Below are positions 43,912 through 52,078 of a stretch of 64,000 nt of DNA, piece after piece. The first letter of the stretch is position 1. Each line of letters begins with the position of its first letter. This DNA comes from G016234445 sp964438865. Lineage in GTDB: Bacteria > Chloroflexota > Dehalococcoidia > Tepidiformales > Tepidiformaceae. The stretch is from assembly GCA_964438865.1 (NCBI GenBank), contig CAYTMI010000012.1:11517-75516 (forward strand). Reading direction: 5' to 3'. Made by a program: the position numbers and the translations under genes. The notes below the pieces were generated by a model, which was not told where the DNA came from, searched no databases, and worked only from the letters and a program-made list of their open reading frames with translations.

Positions 43912-45084
43912 ATGCTGTTCCTCGACTCCCCCGAACACGCCGCCTTCCGCGCCGAACTCCGCACCTTCCTCGATGCTGAACTCCCCGCCGCCGACTGGGA
44001 CATGCGCAACGACCGCGACCACCTGCCTCCCGGCGGCAGCGAATTCACCCGCCAGTTCCGCCAGAAACTCGCCGCTAAGGGCTGGCTCACCATGGGGTGG
44101 TCGAAGGAATTCGGCGGCCAGGGCGCCAGCTACATGACTCAAACCGTCTACATGGAAGAGATGAGCAGCCGCGGCGCTCCCGGAGCCTACGACCAGGGCG
44201 TCTGGCTCGCCGGCCCCGCCCTCATGATGTACGGCACGAAGGAGCAGCAGGACCGCTGGCTCCCCGGCTTGCGTGCCGCCCGCGAAGGCTGGTGCCAGCT
44301 CTTCAGCGAACCCGGCGCCGGCTCCGACCTCGCCTCCCTCACCACTCGCGCCACCCGCGACGGCGACGACTACATCATCAACGGCCAGAAAATCTGGAAC
44401 TCCGGCGCCCAGCACGCCGATTGGGGCATCCTCCTCGCCCGCACCGACCCCGATGCTCCCAAGCACAAGGGGATCAGCTACTTCCTCCTCGACATGAAGA
44501 CTCCTGGCGTCAACGTTCGTCCCCTCCTCAACATGATCGGCACCGACCACTTCAGCGAGGTCTTCCTTGAGGACGTCCGGGTCCCCGCCAGCTGCCTCAT
44601 CGGCGACGAAAACCGCGGCTGGTACATCTCCACCACCACCCTCGACCAGGAGCGGTCGTCCATCAACCGGATCGTCATGACCCGCAGCACGCTCGCCGCG
44701 CTCATCCAGTACGTCCGCGAGACCCCCACGCTCCGTTCGCGAAACGAAATCCGCCACGAACTCGCCGAGCGCCACATGGAGTTCGAAATCGGCCGCTGGC
44801 TCTGCTATCGCGTCGCCGAGATGCAGAGCCAGGGCAGGGTCCCCAACTACGAAGCATCCATCTCCAAGGTCTTCGGCACCGAACTCCAGCGCCAGATGGG
44901 CGTCACCGGGATGCGCGTCCTCGGCATGGCCGGCCAGGTCGAGCCGCCTTCCCCCTATGCCCCGCTCAAGGGGCGAATCGAACGCTGGGCCCTCGCCGCG
45001 CCCAGCTACACCATCGCGGGCGGCACAAGCGAAGTGAATCGCAATATCATCGCCACCCGCGGCCTCGGCCTTCCCCGGGGGTAA
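43912..45084 (+). CDS. Acyl-CoA dehydrogenase family protein
   Basis: 390 aa FAD enzyme. N-terminal helical domain with WLTMGWSKEFGGQGA, middle domain with QLFSEPGAGSDLASLTTRA and INGQKIWNSGAQHADW, and the C-terminal domain ending SYTIAGGTSEVNRNIIA, which contacts FAD. Catalytic Glu position cannot be fixed confidently. ATG 43912 is used; the protein starts MLFLDSPEHAAFRAELRTFL as in many soil-bacterial members. Substrate unknown. Confidence 0.93.
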   Translation: MLFLDSPEHAAFRAELRTFLDAELPAADWDMRNDRDHLPPGGSEFTRQFRQKLAAKGWLTMGWSKEFGGQGASYMTQTVYMEEMSSRGAPGAYDQGVWLAGPALMMYGTKEQQDRWLPGLRAAREGWCQLFSEPGAGSDLASLTTRATRDGDDYIINGQKIWNSGAQHADWGILLARTDPDAPKHKGISYFLLDMKTPGVNVRPLLNMIGTDHFSEVFLEDVRVPASCLIGDENRGWYISTTTLDQERSSINRIVMTRSTLAALIQYVRETPTLRSRNEIRHELAERHMEFEIGRWLCYRVAEMQSQGRVPNYEASISKVFGTELQRQMGVTGMRVLGMAGQVEPPSPYAPLKGRIERWALAAPSYTIAGGTSEVNRNIIATRGLGLPRG

Positions 45085-45091
45085 CCGCCGA

Positions 45092-46042
45092 ATGGCCCGA
45101 ACGCGACGGTTGTGCCTGGCGCTCGCCAGCCTCGTCGTGCTCGCTGCGGCGCTTGGCCCGCTGCCGTCCAGACCGGGCCAAGCCTCGGTTGAACCCGCCG
45201 TCGCGCCGCCGGTCGGGCGCCAGGTCCTCCCATTGGCCGCGAAGGACGGCATCGCAACCGATGTCCGCTACATCGTCCGGTCGGGCGACAACCTCTACGC
45301 GATCGCGCGCCGGTTCGGCACCACCAGCACCGCCCTTGCTGCTCTCAACAACCTCCCGAACAAGAACGCTATCCGCCCCGGCAAGGAACTCCTGATCCTG
45401 CCCACCGGTCCGGCGCCCGCGCCCCCACCGGTGCCCGCGGCCGCCGCCGTCATCTCCCAGGGGCCCGCGATCCCCATGGTGGCACTCTCGTTCGATGCTG
45501 GCAGCGACGTGGGCTACACCAGCCTCATCCTCGACGTCCTCAAGGCGAACGGCATCACCGCCAGCTTCGGGATGACTGGCGCCTGGGCGAACCAGAACCC
45601 CGCCATGCTCCGCCGCATCCTCAGCGAGGGCCACCACCTCATCAACCATTCCTACAACCATCCCGACTTCCGATCGCTCACCACGGCCGCCCGCTGGGAC
45701 CAGCTCGACCGTACCGAAGCTGCCGTCACCGCCATCACCGGGCTCGGCATGAAGCCCTACTTCCGGCCGCCGTACGGGGGCCACAATGCCGCCGTCAACG
45801 CCGACCTCGCTGCCCGTGGCCACTACTACAACGTCATGTGGACCGTCGACTCGCTCGGCTGGATGGGTCTCAGCGCCTCAGAGATCATCAGCCGCTGCCT
45901 TTCGCGCGCAGCCCCCGGCGCGATCTTCCTCTACCACGTCGGCATCCAGTCCCAGGATGGCCCCGCGCTCCAGGCGATGATCGACGGCTTCCGCTCCCGC
46001 GGCTACGCCATCGGTTCAGTGGCCGACGTCCTCGGGCACTGA
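45092..46042 (+). CDS. Secreted LysM / polysaccharide deacetylase protein
   Basis: 316 aa: signal peptide (about 1-30), LysM repeat near 58-104 (RYIVRSGDNLYAIARRFG ... IRPGKELLILP), Pro-rich linker, then a NodB deacetylase domain. Catalytic features are SFDAGSD (an Asp, with a Ser-Asp pair differing slightly from TFDDG), the HSYNH metal motif and RPPYGGHN. It probably acts on peptidoglycan or a cell-wall glycan. The gene ends 27 bp inside the convergent amidase gene. Confidence 0.9.
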   Translation: MARTRRLCLALASLVVLAAALGPLPSRPGQASVEPAVAPPVGRQVLPLAAKDGIATDVRYIVRSGDNLYAIARRFGTTSTALAALNNLPNKNAIRPGKELLILPTGPAPAPPPVPAAAAVISQGPAIPMVALSFDAGSDVGYTSLILDVLKANGITASFGMTGAWANQNPAMLRRILSEGHHLINHSYNHPDFRSLTTAARWDQLDRTEAAVTAITGLGMKPYFRPPYGGHNAAVNADLAARGHYYNVMWTVDSLGWMGLSASEIISRCLSRAAPGAIFLYHVGIQSQDGPALQAMIDGFRSRGYAIGSVADVLGH

Positions 46043-47317
46043 CGGCGGTCTTCGTTCCAACGGCACAGGTTCGCGGACAAGGTACGTGCGCTGTGCCCAC
46101 CATGCCGGCCGGGCTGTCTCCCGTTCGCGGCGAACCAGGGGCCGCGCGTGAATGGTGTAGTGTCCCGGTCGCTCCGGCGTGAAGCTTATCTCGCCCGTGG
46201 CCGGCAGAGGCTCCCAGTCGAGCCGCGGTTGGGGCTCGCTTGTGTTCCCCGAAAGGTAGTCGATGTCCTCACTATCAGGCGGCTTGTACCACCCCTCGAC
46301 CGCGTATTCCATACCCGCGACGCCCCACGGCGGCTCCGGCTCGTCCGCCTCAACCTGGACGGCTACAGGCGTCCCCGGCACGATCTCCCTCTCCTCCGGC
46401 GCGACGCTCACGAACCGGGCGCCCGCCCGGCTCAGACCCGCCAGCCCGTCGTAAATCGCCGCCCGCAGCACCGGGAGCATCTCTAACACCACGTCCCCCG
46501 GGCAGAACGTCTGCTGCAGCTCGCGGTGGCCGCACACGTTGGCCACTCCGTCGTGCCAGGCGTCATCGCTCCGGAGGAAGTCGGTCGTCGCCGCCTCCCC
46601 GTCCCCATCCACCGGCCTGATCCCCGCGCGGCCGGCTTCGAAGGTGCAGTAGTGTACCAGTGCCTCCCACATCGGGCCGGCCGGCTCCCACATCTCCCAC
46701 GAGTCCGCGGTGGCGTCTCCCAGCAGCGCCACGCCGATTGTCCCGTACTCGTACTCGGTCGTGTGCCCGCCCGTTACAGCCTGCGCGAGGATCTCCCGCT
46801 GCGCAGGCTCGCCGGGATCGCCGCCGCGGCCGTGGCGACCTTCGTAGATGTTCCCGAACCGGTCGATGATCGCGTGGTAGCCGATGTCCCCCCAGTCGTG
46901 TCCGTTGGCGTGGAAGTCGTAGATCGTCCGGATCTCGGCCATCGCTTCCTGCGGTGTTTCATACGAATTCCGCGTCGCCGTGTGATGGACCACCAGCAGC
47001 TTCGGCGGCACGAACATCTCCCCCCATCGCTCCGTGCCGTCTTCCCGGAAGCGAACCGACTCGTCCGCTCCCCAGGCCTCCCGCGGAATCACGTGCAACG
47101 ACCGCCCCGCCGCGGCATCGAAGACATTCCCGTCCTCGCCGGCCGGGCGGTTGTCGCGGGCAAGACCGCCCACGACCATCCGGCCTCGCGGTGGGTTCGC
47201 CGCCGGGAACACCATGCGCGCCGGCCACGCCGCTGCCCCCGCCGCCGCGGCGGCCAGTCCTGCCGCCCGCGCCAGGAATCGGCGGCGGGAGGTTCCTCGC
47301 CCGGGAGAAATCCGCAA
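46016..47317 (-). CDS. Tat-exported N-acetylmuramoyl-L-alanine amidase (PGRP type)
   Basis: 433 aa, TTG start behind GGAG. A twin-arginine signal (SRRRFLARAAGLAAAAAGAA) is followed by a PGRP/amidase_2 domain: LLVVHHTATRN (first Zn His), DIGYHAIIDRFGNIYEGRHG, and CGHRELQQTFCPGD giving the second His and the Zn Cys. A C-terminal beta domain (about 300-433) is of unknown role. It should cleave stem peptides outside the cell. It overlaps tail to tail with the LysM/deacetylase, another wall enzyme. Confidence 0.92.
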   Translation of the reverse strand: MRISPGRGTSRRRFLARAAGLAAAAAGAAAWPARMVFPAANPPRGRMVVGGLARDNRPAGEDGNVFDAAAGRSLHVIPREAWGADESVRFREDGTERWGEMFVPPKLLVVHHTATRNSYETPQEAMAEIRTIYDFHANGHDWGDIGYHAIIDRFGNIYEGRHGRGGDPGEPAQREILAQAVTGGHTTEYEYGTIGVALLGDATADSWEMWEPAGPMWEALVHYCTFEAGRAGIRPVDGDGEAATTDFLRSDDAWHDGVANVCGHRELQQTFCPGDVVLEMLPVLRAAIYDGLAGLSRAGARFVSVAPEEREIVPGTPVAVQVEADEPEPPWGVAGMEYAVEGWYKPPDSEDIDYLSGNTSEPQPRLDWEPLPATGEISFTPERPGHYTIHARPLVRRERETARPAWWAQRTYLVREPVPLERRPPSVPEDVGH

Positions 47318-47383
47318 AGCAGGCTCCTGCCTCCATGCTGACCACCGCCGCCAGCCGGGTCAATCAGCCGTTCCCTGCCCTGC

Positions 47384-47389
47384 TACAAT
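47384..47389 (+). promoter_or_regulatory. -10 box of DNA polymerase IV gene
   Basis: TACAAT, close to TATAAT, ends 17 nt before the ATG and 1 nt before the LexA-type box. No clear -35. Confidence 0.5.
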
Positions 47390-47390
47390 G

Positions 47391-47404
47391 CGAACAAACA
47401 TTCG
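47391..47404 (+). promoter_or_regulatory. LexA/DinR-type SOS box
   Basis: CGAACAAACATTCG fits the Gram-positive SOS box CGAAC-N4-GTTCG except for one base. It lies between the TACAAT -10 and the ATG, where LexA would block transcription, in front of a translesion polymerase. Confidence 0.75.
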
Positions 47405-47406
47405 CC

Positions 47407-48648
47407 ATGCCGTATTCTCGTCCCACCGTCATCCACGTCGACCTCGACGCGTTCTTCGTGTCGATGGAACTCCTTCGGCACCCCGAACTTCGCGGCCAGC
47501 CGGTCGTTGTCGCCGGCGGACTCGGAAGCCGCGGCGTCGTCAGTACCTGTAGCTACGAAGCCCGCAAGTTCGGCGTCCGCTCGGCTATGCCCGTCTCCCA
47601 GGCCCGCCGACTCTGCCCGGCCGCCGTCTTCCTCGAATCTGATTTCTCCTACTACGCTCCCGCCTCCCGCCAGTTCCACGCAATCCTTCGCGACTACACG
47701 CCGCTGGTCGAACCCGCTGGCGCCGACGAGGCATACATGGACGTCGCCGGGAGTGAGCGCCTCTTCGGCGATGCTCCTGCCATTGCCGCCGCCCTCCGCC
47801 AACGCGTCCGCGACGAGATCGGCATCACCGCCTCCGCCGGGGTGTCCATCAACAAGCTGGTCTCGAAGGTTGCCTCCGACGCCGGCAAGCCCGACGGCCT
47901 CGTCGTGGTTCCGGCCGGGGAAGAGGCTGCCTTCCTCGCCCCTCGCCCTGTCCGCGACCTGCCGATGGTCGGCCCAAAGACGGCGGCTACCCTCGCCACC
48001 CTCGGCATCAAGACCATCGGCGATATCGCCCGGATGCCGCCCGGTGCCCTCGCCGCCCGCTTCGGTATCCACGGTGCCGAACTCGCTGCCCGCGCCCGCG
48101 GTGTCTTCGATGCTCCCGTGCTTGGTGGCCACGCCGCCGCGAAATCCGTGAGCCGGGAAACGACCTTCGATGCCGACGAACCATCTCGCGACCGCCTCCG
48201 GGCTGTCCTCCGTGGCCAGGCCGAGCGCGTCGCCGCCGACCTCGCCCAGCAGGGCCGCAGCGCCCGTACCGTCACCCTGAAGCTGCGGTTCCCGCCGTTC
48301 GAAACGCTCACCCGCTCCTGGACCGGCCCAACCACAGTAGACCTCGCGGACGACCTCTTCGAAGCCGCCGCCACGCTCTTCGAACGCGCCTGGGACGAGC
48401 ATGGCCGCCGTCCGGTGCGGCTCCTTGGCCTCGGCGCCACCAACCTCCAGGAGCGCGCCCGCCAGCTCCGCCTCGGAGAAACCGGCTCTGGCGACCGCCT
48501 TGCCGAGGCCGTCGCCGACCTCCGCGCCCGCTTCGGCGAGGCCTCCGTCCAGCGCGCCGCCGAACTCGGCCAGCACTCACCCCGCGCCGATGCCCCCGCC
48601 TTCCGCCCCTTCGCCGCCCCCGACTCAACCGACGAGCCCAAGGGCTAA
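47407..48648 (+). CDS. dinB: DNA polymerase IV (Y-family)
   Basis: 413-aa translesion polymerase. Catalytic acids lie in VIHVDLDAFFVSMELL and in GADEAYMDV; SYEARKFGVRSAMP is the steric-gate/fingers region, ASAGVSINKLVSKVAS and the GPKTAATLATLGI thumb motif follow, and the little-finger domain begins near 240. A C-terminal tail of about 30 residues is not conserved and no clear beta-clamp motif is seen. Controlled by an SOS box. Confidence 0.95.
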   Translation: MPYSRPTVIHVDLDAFFVSMELLRHPELRGQPVVVAGGLGSRGVVSTCSYEARKFGVRSAMPVSQARRLCPAAVFLESDFSYYAPASRQFHAILRDYTPLVEPAGADEAYMDVAGSERLFGDAPAIAAALRQRVRDEIGITASAGVSINKLVSKVASDAGKPDGLVVVPAGEEAAFLAPRPVRDLPMVGPKTAATLATLGIKTIGDIARMPPGALAARFGIHGAELAARARGVFDAPVLGGHAAAKSVSRETTFDADEPSRDRLRAVLRGQAERVAADLAQQGRSARTVTLKLRFPPFETLTRSWTGPTTVDLADDLFEAAATLFERAWDEHGRRPVRLLGLGATNLQERARQLRLGETGSGDRLAEAVADLRARFGEASVQRAAELGQHSPRADAPAFRPFAAPDSTDEPKG

Positions 48649-48695
48649 CTGGACATAAGAAGACCGCCCGGAGTCCCCGCCACGTAGCGCGTACT

Positions 48696-48723
48696 CCCCT
48701 CTCCCGCCGCAGCGGGAGAGGGG
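48696..48723. terminator. Bidirectional hairpin between dinB and peroxiredoxin genes
   Basis: CCCCTCTCCCGC and GCGGGAGAGGGG form a perfect 12-bp stem with a 4-nt loop between two convergent genes. It is probably a shared transcription terminator and also belongs to the intergenic hairpin family of this genome. Confidence 0.55.
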
Positions 48724-48745
48724 AATCCCTACCCGGGGGTGAGGG
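48723..48745. repeat. Intergenic repeat copy 2
   Basis: Identical over 23 bp to 42371-42393 and fused to the hairpin at 48696-48723, so hairpin and tail together seem to be one repeat unit. Confidence 0.6.
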
Positions 48746-49210
48746 TTACGGGTTCTCGCCCAACAACACCAGTTGTTCGATCGCGTGCACGGGGTGCGAT
48801 TCGAAGTCGCGCGGCTCCACGTACACGTCCCGCACGATCCCGTCCTTGTCGACCAGGATCGTCGTCCGCATGTTCACCCCGTACTGCTCGTTGTACACGC
48901 CGTAGTCGCGGCCGGCCTGGTTCTTGTGGAAGTCGCTGAGCAGCGGGAACTCCAGTCCCAGCTTCTCTTCGAACTCACCTGCGGCGGCGGGAGAATCAAC
49001 GCTGATGCCCAGGACCTGGGCATTCGCCCTCGCGAACGCATCCGTGTGCGTCCGGAAGGCGGTCATCTCGGCCGCTCAGCCACCGGTGAACGCCATGGGG
49101 TAGAACGCCAGGACAAGGTGCTTCCCCGGGAAGCTTTCGAGGGTCACCTGCTCCCGTTTCTTGTTCAGGAGGGTGAATGCTGGGGCGGGTTTGCCAACTT
49201 CAACTGCCAT
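48746..49210 (-). CDS. AhpE-like peroxiredoxin, probable selenoprotein (TGA = Sec45)
   Basis: Read through one in-frame TGA (49076-49078), the frame from ATG 49210 encodes 154 aa, the exact size of 1-Cys AhpE-type peroxiredoxins. Around the TGA it reads LVLAFYPMAFTGG-U-AAEMTAFRTH, so the TGA replaces the peroxidatic Cys in the PxxxTxxC motif. The conserved active-site Arg is in VNMRTTILVD. There is no cysteine elsewhere in the chain. Coding continues without damage on both sides. A hairpin suited to be a bacterial SECIS starts 22 nt after the TGA. A simple nonsense mutation (TGC to TGA) is the alternative; genes for Sec insertion are not in the window. Confidence 0.85.
49034..49053 (-). promoter_or_regulatory. 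Candidate bacterial SECIS hairpin
   Basis: On the minus-strand mRNA, GGACGCA and TGCGTTC form a 7-bp stem (one G-U pair) around the hexaloop CACGGA. The loop begins 29 nt after the TGA, inside the usual 16-37-nt window, and contains the G residues that SelB-binding loops need. Confidence 0.55.
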
Positions 49211-49282
49211 TCAGCCAGCCTACGGAACCCTACCGGAAAAAGGAAGCCGCTTGGGACGAACTGTCGCTGTTCCGTCTTCCCC

Positions 49283-49327
49283 GACACTCCGACACTCCGA
49301 CACTCCGACACTCCGACACTCCGACAC
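49283..49327. repeat. 8-bp tandem repeat (GACACTCC)
   Basis: Five perfect copies of GACACTCC and a partial sixth lie in the non-coding gap between the divergent peroxiredoxin and rRNA methyltransferase genes. A variable-number repeat near both promoters could vary in copy number. Confidence 0.85.
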
Positions 49328-49365
49328 GTCCGCCCGCCCTCCTCGCCCCTCGCCGCCTCCCCCTC

Positions 49366-49371
49366 TACCCT
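49366..49371 (+). promoter_or_regulatory. -10 box for leaderless methyltransferase mRNA
   Basis: TACCCT followed by 6 nt (AGACCA) and the GTG start at 49378; no ribosome site. Confidence 0.4.
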
Positions 49372-49377
49372 AGACCA

Positions 49378-50589
49378 GTGCCCCGACGACGACGCCGTAC
49401 TCCCACGCCCGGCGAGGGCGAACATCTCAGCTTGCGCCTCGAATCGCCCGTTTTCGGCGGAGCCTCGCTCGCCCATGCCCCGGACGGCCGGGTCGTCTTC
49501 GTCTCCTTTGGCATTCCAAGCGAGACCGTCGAAGTCGTGGTCGAACGCCCCCACGCCGACTACCTCGAAGCCGCCGTCGAACGCGTCATCGATCCGTCGC
49601 CGGACCGCGTCGAACCGCGTTGCCCGCTCTTCGGCCAGTGTGGCGGCTGCCAGCTCCAGCACATGTCTTACCCTGCCCAGCTCGCCGCCAAGGAAGCCGT
49701 CGTCCGCGAACAGCTTCGCCGGATCGGTCGCCTCGACGATTCCGTCGTCCGGCCGATCGTCGGCGCCAGCGACCCCTGGGCCTATCGCAACCACATGCGC
49801 TTCTCCACCGGCAAGACCTACGGCGACGTCGGCTTCATCACCCGCCACGGCCGTGGCCTGCTCAAGGTCGAACAATGCCCCATCGCCGTCCCCTGGGTGA
49901 ACGAACTCCTGCCCGCGCTCCAGGGGAAAGCCGCTGGCCTCCACCAGGTCCAGGTCCGGCACAACGCCGTCACCGGCAGCTTCCTCATCCAGCCTGCCAT
50001 CCCGGGGTTGCCGGTCGAATCAGGCCAGCGCACCTACGTCGAATCGCTCGGCGGCCACCGTTTCCAGGTCAGCTCCGCCGCCTTCTTCCAGGTCAACACT
50101 GCCCAGGCCGAACAGATGCTGCGGCTCGTCGGCGAAGCCCTTCCCCATCGCGGCGCGCTCTTCGTCGATGCCTTTGCCGGCGTAGGGACGTTCGCCGTCT
50201 GCTTCGCCAACCGCTTCGAACGCGTCGTCGCCATCGAAGAATCCGACAGCGCCGCGAAGGACGCCCGGGTGAACATCGAAGGCTTCCCGAACATCGAGAT
50301 GCGCGTGGGCAAGGTCGAAGAACTCCTGCCGTCCCTCGAAGCCGCCCCCGACGCTGTCGTCCTCGATCCGCCGCGCCCCGGCTGTCATGCCCGTGTGCTC
50401 GAGGCCATCGCGACCTTTCGCCCCGCCGTCGTCGTCTACGTCTCTTGCAACCCGTCGACGCTCGCCCGCGACCTCCGCATCCTCGTCGACCACGGCTACC
50501 GCCTCGACAGCGTGACCCCCCTCGACATGTTCCCTCAGACCGGCCACATCGAAAGCGTCTCCCGCCTGTCCCTCGCGGAGCCGGCGTGA
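49378..50589 (+). CDS. RumA/TrmA-type RNA (uracil-5)-methyltransferase
   Basis: 403 aa, GTG start. After a TRAM-like beta domain comes the iron-sulfur cluster set CPLFGQCGGCQ plus VEQCPIA, and the SAM domain with VDAFAGVGTFAVCFANR and VVLDPPRPGC. The nucleophilic Cys is in YVSCNPSTLARD and the general base Glu in FPQTGHIES. The cluster suggests the RlmD/RlmCD (23S rRNA) rather than TrmA branch. Overlaps maf by GTGA. Confidence 0.92.
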   Translation: MPRRRRRTPTPGEGEHLSLRLESPVFGGASLAHAPDGRVVFVSFGIPSETVEVVVERPHADYLEAAVERVIDPSPDRVEPRCPLFGQCGGCQLQHMSYPAQLAAKEAVVREQLRRIGRLDDSVVRPIVGASDPWAYRNHMRFSTGKTYGDVGFITRHGRGLLKVEQCPIAVPWVNELLPALQGKAAGLHQVQVRHNAVTGSFLIQPAIPGLPVESGQRTYVESLGGHRFQVSSAAFFQVNTAQAEQMLRLVGEALPHRGALFVDAFAGVGTFAVCFANRFERVVAIEESDSAAKDARVNIEGFPNIEMRVGKVEELLPSLEAAPDAVVLDPPRPGCHARVLEAIATFRPAVVVYVSCNPSTLARDLRILVDHGYRLDSVTPLDMFPQTGHIESVSRLSLAEPA

Positions 50590-51200
50590 CCCGCATCATC
50601 CTCGCCTCCGCTTCTCCGCGGCGCCTCGAACTCCTGGCCGCGCTCGTCCCCGGGTTCGAGGTCGTGCCCTCAGACGCCTCCGAAGACCTCACCGGCGACC
50701 CCATCGCCGATGCCGAGCGTCTCGCCCTTGCCAAGGCCGAAGCCGTTGCCGCCCGCGAACCCGGCGCCCTCGTCATCGGCGCCGACACCATCGTCTTCGA
50801 TGAAGAACGGTCGTACGGCAAACCCCGCGACGCCGCCGACGCAGCCGCCATGCTCCGCGCCCTCCGCGGCCGTCCCCACACGGTCGTCACCGGCGTCGCA
50901 GTTGTCGCCCCGGGGAGGTCCGTGGCCGGTCATAGCCTCGCCCAGGTGGCCCTCACCGGGCTATCCGAAGCAGCAATTGAGGCCTATGTCGCCAGCGGCC
51001 GCCCCTTCGACAAAGCCGGCGCCTACGCCATCCAGGATGACGACGTCCCCACCGTCACAAGCATCGACGGCTGCTACTGCGCCGTCGTCGGCCTCCCACT
51101 CTGGCGGCTCCGCGCCATGCTCCACGAAGCCGGGGTCGACTCTCCCGAACCTTCGGCCGTGCGTCTCCGCTGCGCCGCCTGCCCCGAACGACAAGCCTGA
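50586..51200 (+). CDS. maf: Maf-family nucleoside triphosphate pyrophosphatase
   Basis: 204 aa, GTG start in a GTGA overlap. Landmarks: IILASASPRRLELL at the N-terminus, VIGADTIVFDEER with the catalytic Asp, YGKPRDAADAAAML and FDKAGAYAIQD. It hydrolyses dTTP/UTP or modified nucleotides. A C-terminal 25-residue tail with CAACP is an addition not typical of Maf. Confidence 0.93.
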   Translation: MTRIILASASPRRLELLAALVPGFEVVPSDASEDLTGDPIADAERLALAKAEAVAAREPGALVIGADTIVFDEERSYGKPRDAADAAAMLRALRGRPHTVVTGVAVVAPGRSVAGHSLAQVALTGLSEAAIEAYVASGRPFDKAGAYAIQDDDVPTVTSIDGCYCAVVGLPLWRLRAMLHEAGVDSPEPSAVRLRCAACPERQA

Positions 51201-51252
51201 CCGCGGGGCGCGTAGAATGCGCCCACAGCCCAGTAACTCCCGGAGGACCACC

Positions 51253-52017
51253 ATGGCCTACCTCGAACGCAACGGCGTCAAGATCTCCTACAGCGACGAG
51301 GGCTCCGGCCCCGCGATCCTCCTTAGCCACGGCTACAGCGCCACCGCCGACATGTGGCGCGGGCAGGTGGCTGCCCTCACGGACCGCTTCCGGATCATCA
51401 CCTGGGACATGCGCGGCCATGGCCAGACCGACAGCCCAGCCGACCCTTCGCTCTACTCCGAACAGGCGACGGTGGAGGACATGGCCGCCATCCTGCGCGC
51501 TTGCGGCCTCCAGAAAGCGGTCATCGCCGGCCTTTCGCTGGGCGGCTACATGTCCCTCGCCTTCAACGTCGCCCACCCGGAGATGGTGCGCGCCCTTATG
51601 CTCTTCGATACCGGCCCCGGCTATCGCAACCCCAAAGCCCGCGACGGCTGGAACGCCACCTCCGAAGCCCGTGCGAAGGCTTTCGAGACGAAGGGTCTCG
51701 ATGCCCTTGGCGGCAGCGCTGAAGTCCGCGTCAGCACCCACCGCTCGGCCAAGGGGCTCGCGCTTGCCGCCCGTGGGATGCTCGCCCAGTTCGATTCGCG
51801 CATCATCGAATCGCTCGAACACATCGCTGTCCCCACCCTGGTTCTCGTCGGTTCGAAGGATGAGCCGTTCCTCAACGCCACCGACTACATGGCCGGCAAG
51901 ATCCCCGGCGCCCGGAAAGTGATGATCCAGGACGCGGGACACGCCGCGAACATCGACCAGCCGGCAGCCTTCAACGAAGCGGTCATCGCCTTCCTCGAAA
52001 GCCTGCCGCCCGCCTGA
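51253..52017 (+). CDS. Alpha/beta hydrolase
   Basis: 254 aa, ATG 51253 with GGAGG. Classic fold: LLSHGYSATADMW (oxyanion loop), WDMRGHGQTD, nucleophile in AGLSLGGYMS, acid in LVGSKDEPF and His in DAGHAANID. Substrate unknown; resembles 3-oxoadipate enol-lactonase-like hydrolases. A TAGAAT box near 51215 could be its promoter. Confidence 0.9.
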   Translation: MAYLERNGVKISYSDEGSGPAILLSHGYSATADMWRGQVAALTDRFRIITWDMRGHGQTDSPADPSLYSEQATVEDMAAILRACGLQKAVIAGLSLGGYMSLAFNVAHPEMVRALMLFDTGPGYRNPKARDGWNATSEARAKAFETKGLDALGGSAEVRVSTHRSAKGLALAARGMLAQFDSRIIESLEHIAVPTLVLVGSKDEPFLNATDYMAGKIPGARKVMIQDAGHAANIDQPAAFNEAVIAFLESLPPA

Positions 52018-52066
52018 CGCACACCGGCGCCGTCCGAACCCTCGTCCCGCAACCCGCCGCTGCTGC

Positions 52067-52072
52067 TACATT
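52067..52072 (+). promoter_or_regulatory. -10 box for leaderless fumarase/aspartase mRNA
   Basis: TACATT, 6-nt spacer GGTGCC, then ATG 52079; no ribosome site. Confidence 0.45.
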
Positions 52073-52078
52073 GGTGCC

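Noticed and set aside
48746..49066. Peroxiredoxin starting at the internal ATG 49066 (106 aa)
   Set aside because: Lacks the thioredoxin-fold N-terminus and catalytic residue; the full frame through the TGA is better.
49283..49327. CRISPR array
   Set aside because: The repeat is 8 bp without spacers.
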